Below are positions 16,367-24,924 of a DNA stretch of 64,000 nucleotides, piece by piece. The number at the start of each line of letters is the position of its first letter. Within the stretch, counting starts at the first letter, position 1. Under the pieces are notes generated by a model, which searched no databases, was not told where the DNA came from, and was given only the letters and a program-made list of their open reading frames with translations. This stretch comes from Streptomyces chrestomyceticus JCM 4735 (GTDB taxonomy: Bacteria; Actinomycetota; Actinomycetes; Streptomycetales; Streptomycetaceae). The DNA lies in contig NZ_BHZC01000001.1 in NCBI RefSeq assembly GCF_003865135.1, forward strand, positions 6,138,001 to 6,202,000, written 5' to 3'. Position numbers and translations under genes: made by a program.

Positions 16367-16989
16367 TCCTCCAGCCGCTCGCATATCGCCTCCAGGAAGC
16401 GGCAGCCGTCGACCGGCTCTATTCGGTCGATCAGCTCACGGACCTCGCGCAGGGCGGCCTCCCGGTCGTCCTCGTCGTCCCCGACGAGACGGGTCTTGTA
16501 GGTCGTCAGCAGGCCCAGGACACCCGCGAGCAGCGGCAGGCTGTCGATGACGTGGCCCGCGTAACCTGCGCCGTGGTCCCAGCCGTTCGGGTCGTACAGG
16601 GTGATGCTGCCGGTGTCGCCCAGCAGCATCAGGCTGTACCCCATCGAGTCGCCCATCCCGTAGGCGTACGACTTGGGCGGGGAGTCGTCGTCCGGGTAGC
16701 GGTTGCCGAACAGTTCGTCCGGGTCTTCCTCCCAGGGGCCGTCCTCGACCAGGTCGGTGGAGTCGAAGTCGATGAAGTCCAGGTGGACGGACGGGAAGCC
16801 GACCCGGGTGAGGAACGTGCGGCTTTCCTCGTCCTCCAGGCGCTCGGGCAGTTCGTCCGCCTTCGGCCGCCACAGCGACCCGGCGCCGAATATCGACTCC
16901 AGCCACTCCGCCGTCGGCTCCACGGCCGCAGCCAACAGCGCTTCCCGGTCCGCATCGCCACGGCTCTCCTGCCGCACGGTCTCGCTCAT
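16360..16989 (-). CDS. SUKH-4-like immunity protein
   Basis: 209-residue acidic protein. The SUKH-fold pattern is visible: FLTRVGFPSVHLDFIDFDSTDL (about 60-80), then YAYGMGDSMGYSLMLLGDTGSITLYDPNGWDHG (about 112-145) and SLPLLAGVLGLLTTY near the end, best matching the SUKH-4 group. SUKH proteins bind and neutralise nuclease or deaminase toxins of polymorphic systems. The start ATG 16989 (MSETVRQES) is chosen over GTG 17058 because the upstream extension is low-complexity. It has no adjacent toxin; the nearest toxin locus begins 4 kb away, so it looks like a spare immunity gene. Confidence 0.65.
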   Translation of the reverse strand: MSETVRQESRGDADREALLAAAVEPTAEWLESIFGAGSLWRPKADELPERLEDEESRTFLTRVGFPSVHLDFIDFDSTDLVEDGPWEEDPDELFGNRYPDDDSPPKSYAYGMGDSMGYSLMLLGDTGSITLYDPNGWDHGAGYAGHVIDSLPLLAGVLGLLTTYKTRLVGDDEDDREAALREVRELIDRIEPVDGCRFLEAICERLEDQ

Positions 16990-17145
16990 CAGCCGGCCCC
17001 CGTACCTTCCGTCACCGTTCCGTCTTGCTGTGACCAGTGAACCGCACGGCACTGACAATCGACCGCCGAGGCGTAGGCGTAGGCGGAGGCAGAGATATAG
17101 GCACAGGCAGCGCGGACGGCACCACGGCTCCGTCCCGCCCGCCCC

Positions 17146-19290
17146 TCACCCCTCCCGCATCCCCTCCAACACCTTGTCCAACGTCACCGGCACCTCCCGC
17201 ACCCGCACCCCCGTCGCATGCCGGACCGCGTTGACGACGGCCGCCGCCGTCCCCGTGATGCCGATTTCGCCGACGCCCTTGGCGCCCAGGGGATTGACGT
17301 ACGGATCGTCCTCGTCGATCCAGTGGGCCTCGATCCGCTGGACGTCCGCGTTGGCCGTGATGTGGTAGTTCGCCAGGTCGTGGTTGACGAGGAGGCCGTA
17401 GCGCGGGTCCGTCACCGTTTCCTCGTGGAGGGCCATGGACAGGCCCATCGTCATGCCGCCGATCAACTGGGAGCGGGCGGTGCGTGGGTTGATGATGCGG
17501 CCGGCCGCGAAGACGCCGAGGAGGCGGGGGACGCGTACCTCGCAGGTGTCGGCGTCCACCCGTACTTCGGCGAACTGCGCCCCGAAGGCGTGCATGGCGA
17601 AACGTTCGGCGTGCGGGTTGCCGGGCGTTTCGGCCTGGGCGTGGTCGCCGGGGGACGGGTCGTGGCCGTGGCGTTTGCGGAACGTCTGGGCCGCCGCCAC
17701 GATCGCGGAACCCCACATCGCCGTCCCGGAGGACCCGCCCGCGACGGTCGCCTTCGGGAGCGCGGTGTCGCCGATGCGCAGTTCGACGCGGTCGTAGGGG
17801 ACGTCCAGCGCGTCGGCGGCGATCTGGGCGAGTACGGTCCAGGCGCCGGTGCCGAGGTCGGCGGCGGCGATGTCGACCCGGTAGCGCCCGTCGTCCCGGT
17901 ACTGGACCGCGGCGACCGAACCGGGCTGGCGGTTGACGGGGTAGGCGGAGGAGGCGACGCCCGTACCGATCAGCCAGCGGCCCTCGCGCCGCACCCCCGG
18001 GCGTGGGTCGCGGTCCTGCCAGCCGAAGCGGCGCGCGCCCTCGCGCAGGCAGGCGACCAGGTTGCGGCTGGAGAAGGGCTTGCCGGTCTCCGGGTCCGTC
18101 GGCGCGTCGTTGCGGACGCGTACGTCGACCGGGTCCAGCCCGAGGCGTTCGGCGAGTTCGTCCATCGCGACCTCGGGCCCGAACATGCCGGGGCACTCGC
18201 CGGGCGCCCGCATCCAGGACGGCACGGGCACGTCCAGGGCGGCCAGGCGGTGGGTGGTCCTTCGGTGCGGCGCCGCGTACAGGGTCCGGGTCGGGTTGGC
18301 GGACTGCTCGGCGAACTCCTTGATGCGCGAGGTCTGCTCGACCGCGTCCATGCCGATGCCGGTCAGCCGCCCGTCGGCGCCGGCCGCGAGCCGTACCCGC
18401 TGGTACGTGGGGGTGCGGTAGCCGACGAGGGTGAACATCTGCTGCCGCGTCAACGCGAACTTGACCGGCCGTCCGGGCACCGCTCGCGCGGCCAGCGCCG
18501 CCAGCACCGAGTGGGCGTGCGGCTCGCCCTTCGAACCGAAGCCGCCGCCGACGTACGGGCAGATCATGTGCACCCGCGCCCGGTCCAGGCCGAACACCTC
18601 GGCCAGCGTGTCGCGGTGCCCGTGCACACTCTGGCTGGAGTCGTACAGCGTCAGCTCGTCGCCCTGCCACACGGCGATCGTCGCGTGCGGCTCCATCGGG
18701 TTGCAGTGGGTCATCGCGGTCACGTACGTCTCGTCCAGCGCGATCGCACCCGGGTCCGCCTGGGCCGCCTCCATGGCGGCGTCCAGATCGCCCAGCTCAC
18801 TGTCCGTACCTGCCCCACCGTTGGCCGTCTCCGGCCGGTACAGCTCACTCTCGCCCGGTTTGAGTTCGGAAGCGTGTGCTTCCTCGGCGTACGTGATGCG
18901 CACGAGCGACGCCGCCTCCCGGGCCGCCTCCGGGGTCTCGGCCACCACCGCCCCCACGATCTGCCCGCGGAACGCCACCTCGGGCTCCTGGAGGATCGCC
19001 AGCTCCGCGTCGTCCGTGGACGCGAGCCGCTCGGCGTTCTCGTACGTCAGTACGGTGATGACGCCGTCCTCCTGGCGCGCGGCCTCCGTGTCGACGGCCG
19101 TGATGCGGCCGCGCGGGACGGCGGACAGCACGGCGTGCGCGTAGCAGGGACGTTCCATCGGGTGCTCGAAGGCGTACGGGGCCCGGCCGAGCACCTTGTC
19201 GCGGGCGTCGGCGCGTTCCTGGTCGGCGCCGACGGTACGGGGGCGGGCGGCCGGGTCCGGGGTCCGGCTCTCGGACGTACGTGTCGTCAT
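17146..19290 (-). CDS. Molybdopterin-binding subunit of xanthine dehydrogenase/aldehyde oxidoreductase (PaoC-like)
   Basis: 714-residue large subunit of a molybdenum hydroxylase. The first domain (about 25-135) begins [26 protein letters not shown]. The molybdopterin-binding part has [24 protein letters not shown], then [49 protein letters not shown] and the active-site region [12 protein letters not shown] with the catalytic Glu at about 675. Start ATG 19290 has a GGAGGG site and overlaps the FAD-subunit stop as ATGA. Such enzymes hydroxylate aldehydes or N-heterocycles such as purines; the substrate cannot be told from sequence. No XdhC-type maturation gene is present in the window. Confidence 0.85.
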   Translation of the reverse strand: MTTRTSESRTPDPAARPRTVGADQERADARDKVLGRAPYAFEHPMERPCYAHAVLSAVPRGRITAVDTEAARQEDGVITVLTYENAERLASTDDAELAILQEPEVAFRGQIVGAVVAETPEAAREAASLVRITYAEEAHASELKPGESELYRPETANGGAGTDSELGDLDAAMEAAQADPGAIALDETYVTAMTHCNPMEPHATIAVWQGDELTLYDSSQSVHGHRDTLAEVFGLDRARVHMICPYVGGGFGSKGEPHAHSVLAALAARAVPGRPVKFALTRQQMFTLVGYRTPTYQRVRLAAGADGRLTGIGMDAVEQTSRIKEFAEQSANPTRTLYAAPHRRTTHRLAALDVPVPSWMRAPGECPGMFGPEVAMDELAERLGLDPVDVRVRNDAPTDPETGKPFSSRNLVACLREGARRFGWQDRDPRPGVRREGRWLIGTGVASSAYPVNRQPGSVAAVQYRDDGRYRVDIAAADLGTGAWTVLAQIAADALDVPYDRVELRIGDTALPKATVAGGSSGTAMWGSAIVAAAQTFRKRHGHDPSPGDHAQAETPGNPHAERFAMHAFGAQFAEVRVDADTCEVRVPRLLGVFAAGRIINPRTARSQLIGGMTMGLSMALHEETVTDPRYGLLVNHDLANYHITANADVQRIEAHWIDEDDPYVNPLGAKGVGEIGITGTAAAVVNAVRHATGVRVREVPVTLDKVLEGMREG

Positions 19291-20309
19291 CGCGATCCCT
19301 CCAGGCCGGCGGCCCCCGGCGTCTCCGGCACCAGCTCGCGTACCACCGCGACCAGCGTGTTCTGCACAAGCGGAACCTTGAACGCGTTGTCCCGCAGCGG
19401 ATGCGCGTCCGCCGTCTCCGCCTCGGCCGCTGCCCGGCAGTTCTCCTCGGTGGCCGGCAGCCCGCGCAACGCCTCTTCGGCTCGCTCGGCCCGCCACGGC
19501 TTGTGCGCGATGCCGCCCAGCGCGATCCGTGCCTCCCGTACGGTGCGGCCGTCGTCCTCCAGGTCGAGCGCCACCGCCACGGAGACCAGCGCGAAGGCGT
19601 ACGAGGCACGGTCGCGCACCTTGCGGTAGCGGGAGCGGGCGGCGTACGGCAGCGCGGGCAGCTCGACGGCGGTGATCAGCTCGCCGTGCTGCAACACCGT
19701 GTCGCGGTGCGGCGCGTCACCGGGCAGCCGGTGGAACTCGGTGAGCGGGATGCGGCGCTCGCCGTCCGGGCCGAGCGTCACGACCACCGCGCCCAGGGCG
19801 GACATCGCCACCGCCATGTCGGACGGATGCACGGCCACACAGTGCGAGGAGGCGCCCAGGATGGCGTGGTAGCGGGTCCAGCCCTTCAGGGCGGCGCAGC
19901 CGGAGCCGGGATCGCGCTTGTTGCAGGGCGCGCTGGGGTCCTGGAAGTAGGCGCAGCGGGTGCGCTGGAGGAGGTTGCCGCCGGTGGTCGCGAGGTTGCG
20001 GAGCTGCCCGGAGGCGCCGGACAGGAGGGCCTGGGAGAGGACCGGATAGCGCGACCGTACGGCGGGGTGCGCGGCCAGGTCGGCGTTGCGTACGTTCGCC
20101 CCGATCCGGAGGCCGCCGCCGTCCAGCTCCTCCACCTGGTCCATGGGCAGCCGCGTGACGTCGACCAGCAGGTCGGGGGCGGTGATCCCGAGCTTCAGGT
20201 GATCGACGAGGTTGGTGCCGGCGCCGAGGAACGCGGCACCCGGGTGCGCCGCCACGGTGGCCACGGCCCCGGCGGCGTCGGCGGCCCGCTCGTACCGGAA
20301 CGGCTTCAC
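19287..20309 (-). CDS. FAD-binding subunit of molybdenum hydroxylase (PaoB-like)
   Basis: 340-residue FAD subunit. The FAD pyrophosphate loop is [18 protein letters not shown] at about 25-42, followed by the second FAD segment [16 protein letters not shown]. The following insertion, from [26 protein letters not shown], has three cysteines besides the usual residues and resembles the [4Fe-4S]-binding loop of PaoB and of 4-hydroxybenzoyl-CoA reductase. The subunit passes electrons between the [2Fe-2S] subunit and the acceptor. Start GTG 20309 overlaps the small-subunit stop as GTGA, so all three genes are translationally coupled. Confidence 0.85.
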   Translation of the reverse strand: MKPFRYERAADAAGAVATVAAHPGAAFLGAGTNLVDHLKLGITAPDLLVDVTRLPMDQVEELDGGGLRIGANVRNADLAAHPAVRSRYPVLSQALLSGASGQLRNLATTGGNLLQRTRCAYFQDPSAPCNKRDPGSGCAALKGWTRYHAILGASSHCVAVHPSDMAVAMSALGAVVVTLGPDGERRIPLTEFHRLPGDAPHRDTVLQHGELITAVELPALPYAARSRYRKVRDRASYAFALVSVAVALDLEDDGRTVREARIALGGIAHKPWRAERAEEALRGLPATEENCRAAAEAETADAHPLRDNAFKVPLVQNTLVAVVRELVPETPGAAGLEGSR

Positions 20310-20839
20310 CGGCCCGCTCCCGCTGCCTCGGCGGCGGCCGCGACGGCCGGAACGATGTTCACATACGCCCCGCAACGGCACAGGTTGCCGCTCATCCGCT
20401 CGGCGATCTCGTCATGATCCAGCGCTTCCGGCGAAATGTCTCCTTCGGCACCCACCTCGGTGACCACACTGGGCCACCCCTGCGCCGCCTCCCGCAGCAC
20501 CCCGACCGCCGAACAGACCTGGCCCGGCGTGCAGTACCCGCACTGGAGCGCGTCATGGTCGACGAACGCCTGTTGGACAGGATGCAGCTCGTCGCCTTCA
20601 CCCAGCCCCTCGGCCGTGGTGATCTCCGCCCCGTCGTACGACACGGCCAGCGCGAAACAGGTCGTCGCCCGCCGCCCGTCGAGCAGCACGGTGCACGATC
20701 CGCACTGCCCGTGGTCGCACCCCTTCTTGGGACTGGTGATCCCCAGCCGCTCCCGCAACGCGTCGAGCACGGTGGTCCGCGTGTCCACCGTCACCTCGTG
20801 CGTCTGCCCGTCGACGCGCAGTCTGATCTCGGTCTCCAT
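20306..20839 (-). CDS. [2Fe-2S] subunit of molybdenum hydroxylase (PaoA-like)
   Basis: 177-residue iron-sulfur subunit with both expected clusters. The plant-ferredoxin type is [24 protein letters not shown] (about 40-63), and the helical type is [11 protein letters not shown] with NLCRCGAY near the C-terminus. Unlike E. coli PaoA it has no Tat signal, so the complex should be cytoplasmic. Start ATG 20839 (METEIRL) is used; GTG 20854 is an in-frame alternative and neither has a strong ribosome site. It is the first gene of the operon, divergent from the toxin locus. Confidence 0.85.
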   Translation of the reverse strand: METEIRLRVDGQTHEVTVDTRTTVLDALRERLGITSPKKGCDHGQCGSCTVLLDGRRATTCFALAVSYDGAEITTAEGLGEGDELHPVQQAFVDHDALQCGYCTPGQVCSAVGVLREAAQGWPSVVTEVGAEGDISPEALDHDEIAERMSGNLCRCGAYVNIVPAVAAAAEAAGAGR

Positions 20840-21038
20840 GGTCAGCCGAGTCACCAGGGAGAAGGGCGGTAAACGACTGCATGTGGGTGATGGTGGAGCG
20901 GAGGCCGTGGAGCGGGACCGTGGAGTCTGCTGAAGATGTCGGCTCGATATCCTCTTGAGGAACCGTTCTCGCAGGTGGAAGCGTCCTCCGGACTGTTACC
21001 AGTGTGTTCGGGTGTGCTCAACGGGGGGCGTGTTCCGC

Positions 21039-22844
21039 ATGGGTGTCGTACTGCCGGGATGGGCGGACGAAATCCTCGACATCATCGGCGTGTCCTGGCC
21101 GAATGTCGACGAGGACGACTACCGCGAGATGGCGACGGCCATGCGCGAGTTCGCCGGTGACATCAACGACGGCGCGGGTCAAGCGCACGAGGCGGTGCAG
21201 GCGCTGGTCTCCTCGGCGGGCGGCGGCCAGGCCGCGGAGGCGCTGAACGCCCACTGGGGCAAGATCAACGGTACGCATCTGACGAAGCTCGCGCACTGCG
21301 GTGAGCTGGCCGCCACCGCGCTGGACGGCGTCGCCGTACTGATCGAGGGCGCCAAGCTGGGCGCGATCGTCCAGCTTGGCATCCTGGCCGCCGAGGTCAT
21401 CGCGGCCCAGGCCGCCGCCCCCTTCACCTTCGGCCTCTCCGAACTGGGGGCTCTCGGCGCCACCCAGGCCACCCGCGTGATCGTCAAGCGCCTCTTCAAG
21501 GAAGTCTGCCAGCAGGTCGCTGAGCAGGTCGTCAGCATCGCCCTGACTCCGGTGGAGGAGGCGCTGGGCGCGATGGTCGGCGACCTGGTCGTCCAGCTCG
21601 GCGCCAACGCACTGGGAGTCCAGGACGGCGTCGACCTGGGCCGGACCACGAAGGCGGGCAAAGAGGGCTTCGGCCAGGGCGTGCAGGGGGCCAAGGACGC
21701 CGCCGGCAGCTCGATGCAACTGCTGAGCGCGAGCGGCGGGGGTGGCGGTACGGGCGGTGGTTCCGGCAGTGGCGGCTTCACTTTCGATCATGACGCCCAC
21801 GACAAGGCCGTCACCGGCCTGCAGAGCGCCGGCGGCCACTTCCGCAACAACGCGGGCGGCAAGATCGGCCGCGCCAGACATCACCACAGCCGCACGCGCG
21901 GCAAGGACGTGATCGCGGACTCGGCCAATGCGGTGGTCGACAAGCTCGTCGACGGCCTCGAAGACGGCGTGAAGAAAGCCGCGAAGCACCTCGACGACAG
22001 CATGACCCGCGGCGTCAAACAGATGGCCAAGAACCACAAGGAGAACGATCAGAAACTCTCCAGCCACTTCTCCGGCCTCGGCAAGGGCGAAAAGGACCCG
22101 AAGGCTCCGAAGGGAGCTGACGCCGGAGGCGGCGGGGGTGGTGGGGGCGGCCGCCCGCCGGGAAAGGGAAAGACCGGCGGAGGCGGGGACGGTGCGCGTG
22201 ATCCTTGGTGGCACGGGCACAGTGCCGATCAGATGCGGCACCATCGTGGTGAGCCCGTCGACGTTTCGGGCGATGACCGGCCGACCCAGTTGAATCGCCT
22301 GGAGAACGAGGCCGTCAAGCTGGCGCACGAGGCTCGGGACGAGAAACACCAGAACAGTAACATTCCGGGAAAGGACTACCGTAAGGACGGTTGTTCAGGG
22401 AGCTTCCTGCATGATGGCATCATCACCTCTCACACGAGTTCCACGCGACGGAAACCTTCTGGGGGCCCAAATTCCAGAGGTGGTCAACCTCAGGAATACC
22501 CAAGGGCTCATCCGGCGTTGCAGCAGGTTCTCGACGATGTGAAGCAGGGATTCTTGGACATGGATGAGAATCCTGCGGCCGGGCACGGAAAGTGTGCTGA
22601 GGTGTCGCTCATATCCGACCGTCTGCATCAGATGGACCCGGACGGGACGAAGATACGAACCCCCGACGATGCCCGGCGGGCACTGGAGGGAGGGGTCATC
22701 CATACGCGGCAGTTGGGGGATGATGTCAGAAGGCATCCGGATACCAGAGAGAAGTATGTGCACATGCCGCACGGTGCGTACAAGAAGCCCTGCGACTCCT
22801 GTCAGCCGATGCTGGACAGGTTGGGCATCATCGCGCATCGTTAA
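21039..22844 (+). CDS. Polymorphic toxin: WXG100-like N-terminus with C-terminal YwqJ-type deaminase
   Basis: 601-residue toxin. The N-terminus (MGVVLPGWADEILDIIGVSWPNVDEDDYREMATAMREF) is the WXG100-like helical head common to Streptomyces contact or type VII-exported toxins. A hydrophobic region follows at about 105-200, then Gly-rich and Lys/His-rich linkers at about 245-410. The C-terminal domain (about 455-601) has GHGKCAEVSLISDRL with Cys519/Glu521 and KKPCDSCQPMLDRLGI with Cys585/Cys588. This zinc-binding C-A-E plus PCxxC pattern is that of YwqJ-like nucleic-acid deaminases. ATG 21039 has GGGGGG 10 bases upstream. The domain is followed at once by a SUKH-3 immunity gene. Codon use in the C-terminal third is visibly less GC-biased, as expected for an exchanged toxin tip. 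Confidence 0.8.
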   Translation: MGVVLPGWADEILDIIGVSWPNVDEDDYREMATAMREFAGDINDGAGQAHEAVQALVSSAGGGQAAEALNAHWGKINGTHLTKLAHCGELAATALDGVAVLIEGAKLGAIVQLGILAAEVIAAQAAAPFTFGLSELGALGATQATRVIVKRLFKEVCQQVAEQVVSIALTPVEEALGAMVGDLVVQLGANALGVQDGVDLGRTTKAGKEGFGQGVQGAKDAAGSSMQLLSASGGGGGTGGGSGSGGFTFDHDAHDKAVTGLQSAGGHFRNNAGGKIGRARHHHSRTRGKDVIADSANAVVDKLVDGLEDGVKKAAKHLDDSMTRGVKQMAKNHKENDQKLSSHFSGLGKGEKDPKAPKGADAGGGGGGGGGRPPGKGKTGGGGDGARDPWWHGHSADQMRHHRGEPVDVSGDDRPTQLNRLENEAVKLAHEARDEKHQNSNIPGKDYRKDGCSGSFLHDGIITSHTSSTRRKPSGGPNSRGGQPQEYPRAHPALQQVLDDVKQGFLDMDENPAAGHGKCAEVSLISDRLHQMDPDGTKIRTPDDARRALEGGVIHTRQLGDDVRRHPDTREKYVHMPHGAYKKPCDSCQPMLDRLGIIAHR

Positions 22845-22865
22845 CTGCTGTCCTGTGGGAGAGAC

Positions 22866-23327
22866 GTGACCGACGGAAAATCGAAATACGACATCGACCA
22901 GTGGCTTCGCGACAACGGATGGACGCCCGAGAGGGATGTCTCCGACCGTATCCCGGACTTCATCGAGGATGCCGTCCAGCAGGCTGAGGACGACGGTCAC
23001 CCTGCTCCGGTGTTCGAGGCCGCGAAGCGGTTTCTGGTTTCTTACGGGCTGTTGGAACTCCGGCACCCGAGAAAAGCTGACTGGGTACTGGAGACGAACC
23101 CGGCCGGAGGTCATGAGGGTGACTTCGAGGATATCGCCGAACTGTCCGAGGAGTTGGGCATCGGGCTGTTTCGTGTCGGGTACGATGAACCTGAGTCGGC
23201 GAGCATTTTGATGGATGAATCCGGGCGCTTCTACTATCATCACTGGTCCGACAACTACTTCCTCGGCAACAATGAGCGCGAGGCTTTCGCCAATTGGCTG
23301 GTGAACAACTATCAAGGATTGGGCTGA
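22866..23327 (+). CDS. SUKH-3 immunity protein for the adjacent deaminase toxin
   Basis: 153-residue acidic protein with the SUKH-3 pattern: LRDNGWTPERDVSDRI at about 13-28, AAKRFLVSYGLLELRHP in the middle, then ELGIGLFRVGYDEPESASILMDESGRFYYHHWSDNYFLGNNEREAFANWL. It starts at GTG 22866 behind GGGAG, 21 bases after the toxin stop. SUKH-3 proteins commonly pair with YwqJ-type deaminases, so the likely role is neutralising the upstream toxin tip in the cytoplasm. GC content is lower than in the flanking core genes. Confidence 0.75.
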   Translation: MTDGKSKYDIDQWLRDNGWTPERDVSDRIPDFIEDAVQQAEDDGHPAPVFEAAKRFLVSYGLLELRHPRKADWVLETNPAGGHEGDFEDIAELSEELGIGLFRVGYDEPESASILMDESGRFYYHHWSDNYFLGNNEREAFANWLVNNYQGLG

Positions 23328-23330
23328 ATC

Positions 23331-23717
23331 ATGTCAGGACTGATTCCCGGTACGGCGTCGTCGCTGCTGGTGCAGGGGAAGGTGTTCAGTCACACCAATC
23401 TCACCGGCGACGGCGAGCCCAATCTGCACCCAGCGGTACGGGACTTCTTCGACCACCTGCCGGTGGAGGACCGGGAACCGTTCCTCGGATACTGCGCGGA
23501 GTCCGCCCTCGTTTCGGACCAACTGTGGGGGCTCGACGCGGGGAACCCCGGCGCTCCGCTCACTCTTGCCGACGCTGCACCGCACTTCGCCGGCTCCGCC
23601 ATGGTGTCCAAGAAGGTCCGCGAACATGGGGACCCCGAGCACGGTCAGTCGACGGCCCCGTGTTCCGCCTGCGGAAAGCTGCTGAGCGAACTGGGCATCG
23701 AGTTCATCGGAGCGTAG
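23331..23717 (+). CDS. Stand-alone YwqJ-type deaminase domain (orphan toxin cassette)
   Basis: 128-residue protein made almost only of a deaminase domain. FLGYCAESALVSDQLW holds Cys55/Glu57, and APCSACGKLLSELGIEFIGA holds Cys111/Cys114. The same motif spacing occurs in the C-terminal domain of the toxin two genes upstream, but overall identity is low, so this is a different tip. It has its own ATG, 4 bases after the SUKH-3 stop, and no secretion head. Orphan C-terminal cassettes downstream of a full-length toxin are a known feature of polymorphic toxin loci and can recombine onto it. It could also be expressed as a free intracellular deaminase. Confidence 0.65.
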   Translation: MSGLIPGTASSLLVQGKVFSHTNLTGDGEPNLHPAVRDFFDHLPVEDREPFLGYCAESALVSDQLWGLDAGNPGAPLTLADAAPHFAGSAMVSKKVREHGDPEHGQSTAPCSACGKLLSELGIEFIGA

Positions 23718-23720
23718 AAG

Positions 23721-24302
23721 GTGGGCGAGGGGGAGGGCCGTACGGGCGACGCCGTGCGCAGTGCGGTTGCGGTACTTACCGGTGCGGGCTGGCATCCGTC
23801 ACGGGATGCCGGCTCGGAAGCGCTGATGGCGATTCTGGAAACGGTCAGCACGGTCGGTACCCGAGCGGGTGTGCGATGGGAGCTGTTTCCCGCCGCGGAG
23901 CGCGCCTTGCGCGCCTTTCACGGCCTGGAGACGGTCGCCTGCGGTGCGGGCGTGGAGGTTGCCGTGCGTGGGATTTCCATCGATCCGCGCGAAGGCCGCC
24001 ACGCGTCGCAGACGTTCCACGACTTCGGTGCCCGGATCGGCTGCCGCACTTTTCCGCTGGGCATCCACGGCGAAGAGTCCCTGCTGGCCGTGGACGAACA
24101 GAGTCGTCTCTTCATGGTCAACCACGGGGGCTGGTGGTATCTCGGCGATTCGGTGCTCGCCGGGCTGGCCGTGCTGATCGAGGGGCGGCGGCCGAAGCGG
24201 GTGCGGGAGGACGGGTCGTGGGAGCCGATGGAGGTCACTCAGGGCCACGGTTCGGGTGCCGGTACTGAGGCTGAGGCTCAGGTGCGGGATGTGTTCGGGT
24301 GA
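23721..24302 (+). CDS. Second SUKH-3 immunity protein, paired with the orphan deaminase
   Basis: 193 residues from GTG 23721, 3 bases after the preceding stop. The SUKH-3 pattern is [18 protein letters not shown] at about 16-33, then [85 protein letters not shown] hydrophilic C-terminal tail of about 35 residues follows the domain. Its position makes it the likely antidote of the orphan YwqJ-type cassette. It is clearly related to, but well diverged from, the SUKH-3 gene at 22866. Confidence 0.7.
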   Translation: MGEGEGRTGDAVRSAVAVLTGAGWHPSRDAGSEALMAILETVSTVGTRAGVRWELFPAAERALRAFHGLETVACGAGVEVAVRGISIDPREGRHASQTFHDFGARIGCRTFPLGIHGEESLLAVDEQSRLFMVNHGGWWYLGDSVLAGLAVLIEGRRPKRVREDGSWEPMEVTQGHGSGAGTEAEAQVRDVFG

Positions 24303-24311
24303 GGGGCGCAG

Positions 24312-24833
24312 ATGCGGAGGATAGGGGGTGGGGTGAAGAGGGGTATTGAGTTGGATCCGCCTTGTGGGGTTACGGGGTTTCCGTTCGGGGCCACGGTGGG
24401 CGCGGTCAAGGGTGAGGCTGCGGAATGGGGGCAGGTCGCGGTTCAGGATGTGGGTGTCGCCGATCCTGTCCGGTGTATGAAGGCCCTGCTGCTGCACCCG
24501 CAGTTCGAGGTTGTCTTTCACTTTGAGGACGGGCGGACGCTCACAGCGGCCGAGGCGTGGATTCTGGGCCCTGGACCTGAAGAGATCACGGTGAGTTTCC
24601 GGGGTGTCGATGTCTTCCGTACGCCTGCCCGTGTGCTGCTGGAGCGCCTGCGGGAAATGGGGCTCACCGTCCATGACGAGACGCTCTACGCGAATGTGCC
24701 CCAGCTTTCTCTGGGCTTCACGCGTGTCGCCGGGCGTGAGGTTCCGCTGGACAGTGATGGGGAGCCGTTGTACTTCCAGGCGGTGCTCACCGGGCCGGTC
24801 GGCTATTACGACTTCCTGATGGTGGAGGGCTGA
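24312..24833 (+). CDS. Unknown protein at the end of the toxin-immunity locus
   Basis: 173 residues. I do not recognise a named family. It contains GIELDPPCGVTGFPFGATVGAVK near the N-terminus, a mixed alpha/beta core (FEVVFHFEDGRTLTAAEAWILGPGPEEITVSFRGVDVFRTP) and a C-terminus rich in aromatic residues (EPLYFQAVLTGPVGYYDFLMVEG). No signal, membrane span or Cys/His cluster. Soluble acidic proteins of this size at the tail of toxin loci are often immunity proteins, which is the best guess from position alone. ATG 24312 has GAGGGG 5 bases upstream; GTG 24333 (VKRGIELDPP) is a plausible alternative start. A strong terminator follows. Confidence 0.6.
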   Translation: MRRIGGGVKRGIELDPPCGVTGFPFGATVGAVKGEAAEWGQVAVQDVGVADPVRCMKALLLHPQFEVVFHFEDGRTLTAAEAWILGPGPEEITVSFRGVDVFRTPARVLLERLREMGLTVHDETLYANVPQLSLGFTRVAGREVPLDSDGEPLYFQAVLTGPVGYYDFLMVEG

Positions 24834-24870
24834 GCCGGGATACGAGCGCGCCTCAGTCCCTTGCACGTGA

Positions 24871-24905
24871 CGCCGCCCCGGACCGGAAGTCGGTCCGGGG
24901 CGGCG
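24871..24905. terminator. Bidirectional hairpin terminator
   Basis: A perfect 15-bp stem (CGCCGCCCCGGACCG at 24871-24885 with its complement at 24891-24905) with a 5-base GAAGT loop lies between the convergent toxin locus and mscS genes. Confidence 0.8.
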
Positions 24906-24924
24906 GTGTGGTGTTCTGTGACGG

